The notes under the pieces: model-generated
The model's input: the letters and a program-made list of their open reading frames with translations, nothing else
What the model was told of the DNA's origin: nothing
Database searches by the model: none
In this document: piece after piece, positions 6,621 through 8,692 of the stretch
Layout of the letters: every line of letters starts with the position of its first letter
How positions within the stretch are numbered: position 1 is the first letter of the stretch
Assembly (NCBI GenBank): GCA_002308795.1
Contig: DBVV01000104.1
Coordinates: 1 to 8,692 of the forward strand
From: Mageeibacillus sp. UBA1255
Lineage (GTDB): Bacteria; Bacillota; Clostridia; UBA1212; UBA1255
DNA length: 8,692 bases
Direction of reading: 5' to 3'
Translations under genes and position numbers: made by a program

Positions 6621-7727
6621 TCAGTTGCCAGTATTGAAATAGATGCGCTCTTCGGTAGCGGCGTCAAAAAGGTATACTTTATACGGCTTCAGTTTGAAGC
6701 GGACTGTCTCGGCTGACGTATCTATCCGGTTCTCAGCGCTTACGATCGATCTGATCACGGGATTTTCCGCCGCTTCGTGTTCGGATACTACCGTTATATC
6801 TCTTCCCATTACTTCGATGCGCGAAAGATTTGACTCGAACGGACCGTTCTCATCCGGAATGAATCCTTCAGGTCTTATACCAACGAACACGTCTCCGTCG
6901 CGGGCACCCTCCGTATTGAGCACGGCCTTACCGGAGATGAATAACTGTCCGCCTGAAACGGTTCCCTTGAAGACGTTTATTGCCGGCGTGCCGAGGAATT
7001 TGGCGACAAATAAATTTTCGGGCTGGTCGTAAACGTTCTGTGGGGCTCCTATCTGCTGTACGCGGCCGGATTTCATCACGATGATAAGGTCGGAGATGCT
7101 CATTGCCTCCTCCTGGTCGTGCGTGACGAATATCGTTGTCACCCCGGTCTCCTTCTGGATCTTCCTGATCTCTTCCCTCGTCTGCAGTCTCAGGCGGGCG
7201 TCAAGGTTTGAGAGCGGCTCGTCAAGAAGCAGCACACGCGGTGTTTTTACGAGCGCGCGGGCAATAGCTACACGCTGCTGCTGTCCTCCTGACATTTCGC
7301 TCGGTTTGCGCTCCATCAGTTCGGTTATCTGTACAAGCGACGCCGCCTTCTCCGCCCTCTCGTTCATCTGCTCTTTCGTCAGCTTTTCGCTGCCCTTCAG
7401 GTTCGTGAGCGGGAATATTATATTCTGTCTGACGGTCATATGCGGGTAGAGAGCGTAATTCTGGAAAACCATTCCCACTCCCCTTCTCTCGGGCGGATAA
7501 TCGGTAACGTCCTCTTCGCCGAAGAAAACTCTGCCTTGCGTCGGGGTCTCGAGACCGCATATCAGGTTAAGCGCGGTGCTTTTACCGCATCCGGAAGGGC
7601 CAAGCAGTCCCACCAGTTTACCGTCCGGTATCTCAAAATCGAAATCATCTACAGCGACGACTTCCGACTTGTTCTTTTTGTTCCTGTTGGGGAACCTTTT
7701 TGTAAGATGATCCAATACTACTTTCAT
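6621..7727 (-). CDS. Carbohydrate ABC transporter ATP-binding protein, MsmK/UgpC/MalK-like
   Basis: This cytoplasmic ATPase would dimerise under the two permeases and drive uptake by ATP hydrolysis. All core motifs are present in 368 residues: Walker A GPSGCGKST (43-51), Q-loop Q89 in VFQNYALYPHMTV, signature MSGGQ (145-149), Walker B VLLLDEP (165-171), D-loop SNLDAR (173-178) and switch histidine H203. A C-terminal TOBE-type regulatory domain follows (about 245-360; FLGTPAINVF, VGIRPEG). Length and layout match MsmK/UgpC rather than the short peptide or amino-acid ATPases. GGAGG (7739-7735) lies 7 bases before the ATG. Many Bacillota CUT1 operons lack an ATPase gene and share one such as MsmX; here it is present and is the first transporter gene. 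A 42-base gap separates it from the FRG gene upstream. Confidence 0.95.
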   Translation of the reverse strand: MKVVLDHLTKRFPNRNKKNKSEVVAVDDFDFEIPDGKLVGLLGPSGCGKSTALNLICGLETPTQGRVFFGEEDVTDYPPERRGVGMVFQNYALYPHMTVRQNIIFPLTNLKGSEKLTKEQMNERAEKAASLVQITELMERKPSEMSGGQQQRVAIARALVKTPRVLLLDEPLSNLDARLRLQTREEIRKIQKETGVTTIFVTHDQEEAMSISDLIIVMKSGRVQQIGAPQNVYDQPENLFVAKFLGTPAINVFKGTVSGGQLFISGKAVLNTEGARDGDVFVGIRPEGFIPDENGPFESNLSRIEVMGRDITVVSEHEAAENPVIRSIVSAENRIDTSAETVRFKLKPYKVYLFDAATEERIYFNTGN

Positions 7728-7769
7728 TTAATTTCCTCCCGCTGTCTTACTTGATCATGCATTTATAAC

Positions 7770-8633
7770 TTAATCCGGCCTGTTGTGCCCGCCGAAATCA
7801 TCGGGGTCGTACCCTGCCTCCAACACTAAAGAACGCTTTACAAAATAATGTCTCGCGAGCGACTTTGAAAGGCCGTCGAGCCCGGGGTACAGTATCCTTT
7901 CGTTTATGTTGAGCTGGTCCAGAAGATCCCGCACGTCCCAGCGGATCTCTTTTTTGATAATATATTTAACAGTATTTGCCGTTCTGTCTGCCAGGAACGC
8001 TTCTATATCTTTCATTCCGTTCGGAATGATCGAGAAAAATGAATACTGGTTGATTATCCTCTGATCGACCGACGGAGGCTCGATGCACACGAATGCATTG
8101 CCGCCCATATCCGTGTCATACGAAGGGAGATTGTCCACTAGCTCACTCAGCGAATCAACGGAGAACACGAAAGCGTGGTTCTTTTTAAGCACTTCGAGGT
8201 ACCTGTCGGGCAGATTTCTGTTTACGTCGCTTATATCTATCCTCCACACGACGCTGTCTCTTTTATCCATCTTGTCGAAATTGTTTTCGTTGCTTGCGAA
8301 ATGGAGCGCGGTCAGCGGCGATCTGGTCCAGTCCATAAGTCTCGTAGGCAGGCCGTGATGTTGTCCGATTATCATCTGGCGCCAGACGGAATTGTTAAGC
8401 TCGGGATCCTCTATGCTTGCGTATTTCGTAAAAGCACGAAGCACGGCCGGTTCAAGTTCGCCGTAAAGGTGCTTGCAGTTCATCCGGAGGCTCGTGGTGA
8501 GTTTGTATCCGGCATCCGGCAATCCTCTGTAAAAGTACGTAGAGCGCATCCTGTGTATCTCATCGTTGAACTTTTGATCCTCGATGAGCTCCATCACCTT
8601 TTTAATGCTGTCGATCTCGACTGTTTTTATCAT
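7770..8633 (-). CDS. FRG-domain protein, function unknown
   Basis: The 287-residue protein belongs to the FRG family, named for its F/Y-R-G motif, seen here as FYRG (34-37). Other family landmarks are the strongly conserved QHHGLPTRLMDWT followed by SPL and ALHFAS (91-114), INQYSFFSI (194-202) and YPGLDGLSKSLARHY (249-263). There is no signal peptide or membrane helix, so it should be cytoplasmic. The biochemical activity of FRG domains is not firmly known to me; conserved R, H and D residues suggest a nucleotide or catalytic site, but that is inference. AGGAG lies 10 bases before the ATG. One base separates the start from the stop of a probable membrane-protein gene, and 42 bases separate its end from the ABC ATPase, with no terminator and only a -10-like TATAAA between. 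It is therefore probably co-transcribed with both neighbours. Confidence 0.88.
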   Translation of the reverse strand: MIKTVEIDSIKKVMELIEDQKFNDEIHRMRSTYFYRGLPDAGYKLTTSLRMNCKHLYGELEPAVLRAFTKYASIEDPELNNSVWRQMIIGQHHGLPTRLMDWTRSPLTALHFASNENNFDKMDKRDSVVWRIDISDVNRNLPDRYLEVLKKNHAFVFSVDSLSELVDNLPSYDTDMGGNAFVCIEPPSVDQRIINQYSFFSIIPNGMKDIEAFLADRTANTVKYIIKKEIRWDVRDLLDQLNINERILYPGLDGLSKSLARHYFVKRSLVLEAGYDPDDFGGHNRPD

Positions 8634-8634
8634 T

Positions 8635-8692
8635 TTATGCCTTCTCCTGCTTTCCTTTGCGCTTTTTGTTCACGATGACGACTGCCGCGGCT
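8635..8692 (-). CDS. C-terminal end of a probable membrane-anchored protein (partial)
   Basis: One minus-strand frame entering at the window edge is open and ends at a TAA (8637-8635). Its last 18 residues read AAAVVIV then NKKRKGKQEKA, which looks like the end of a membrane helix with a basic cytoplasmic tail, much like the tail of the surface protein at 1798-3150. A second frame is also open and would end in a TGA overlapping the FRG start, but its residues are only a charged, low-complexity string. The stop lies one base before the FRG start codon. Too little is present to name a family. Confidence 0.5.
   Translation of the reverse strand, partial: AAAVVIVNKKRKGKQEKA

Noticed and set aside
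6605..6667. Longer MalF-like permease start at 6667
   Set aside because: It would overlap the ATPase gene by 47 bases and add 21 non-family residues; the start at 6604 has a well-spaced ribosome site.
7762..7767. TATAAA as a -10 box for a separate ABC-operon promoter in the gap after the FRG gene
   Set aside because: No acceptable -35 box lies 15-18 bases upstream (best is GGGCAC-like). It is kept only as a weak possibility.
7741..7769. Short palindromes TGATCA and ATGCAT in the FRG-ATPase gap as an operator
   Set aside because: They are six-base palindromes expected by chance, without a larger symmetric site or any CcpA-like cre sequence.
1..8692. CRISPR array, insertion sequence, integrase or attachment site
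   Set aside because: No repeated spacer-like units, transposase or integrase motifs, or direct repeats of the tRNA 3' end were seen.

Overview
The window looks like a chromosomal piece of a Bacillota (Clostridia-type, probably gut-associated) bacterium. The evidence is strong AGGAGG-type ribosome binding sites, a TM-plus-lysine tail and proline/threonine stalk on a surface protein, a leucine tRNA with a GAATTGGCAGA D-loop, and a CUT1 sugar transporter with its own MsmK/UgpC-like ATPase. Base composition is moderate throughout, and nothing looks recently acquired. There is no transposase, integrase, CRISPR array or rRNA.

Layout from the left. A plus-strand birA (81-947) has its own promoter (25-54). 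It converges, with only 5 bases between, on a minus-strand CYTH-domain phosphohydrolase-like gene (953-1531). To the right come, on the minus strand, a rho-independent terminator (about 1590-1628), a tRNA-Leu with anticodon AAG (1634-1713) and a perfect consensus sigma-A promoter for it (1760-1788).

The remaining 6.9 kb is one dense minus-strand array, transcribed from right to left: the tail of a probable membrane-anchored protein (beyond 8635), an FRG-domain protein (8633-7770), an ABC ATPase (7727-6621), two MalF/MalG-type permeases (6604-5714 and 5701-4823), a solute-binding protein (4826-3147), and a secreted, C-terminally anchored surface protein (3150-1798). Junctions are 42 bases or less, and two are 4-base ATGA overlaps. 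This suggests one co-transcribed and partly translationally coupled unit.

The ABC genes form a complete carbohydrate importer: ATPase dimer, two permeases and a binding protein. The unusual parts are at the edges. The binding protein carries a lipoprotein-like N-terminus and also a C-terminal membrane helix. The last gene encodes a stalked surface protein of no recognised family that is coupled to the binding protein. An FRG-domain gene of unknown function sits just upstream of the ATPase. The substrate cannot be read from the sequence. The start of this operon lies outside the window.
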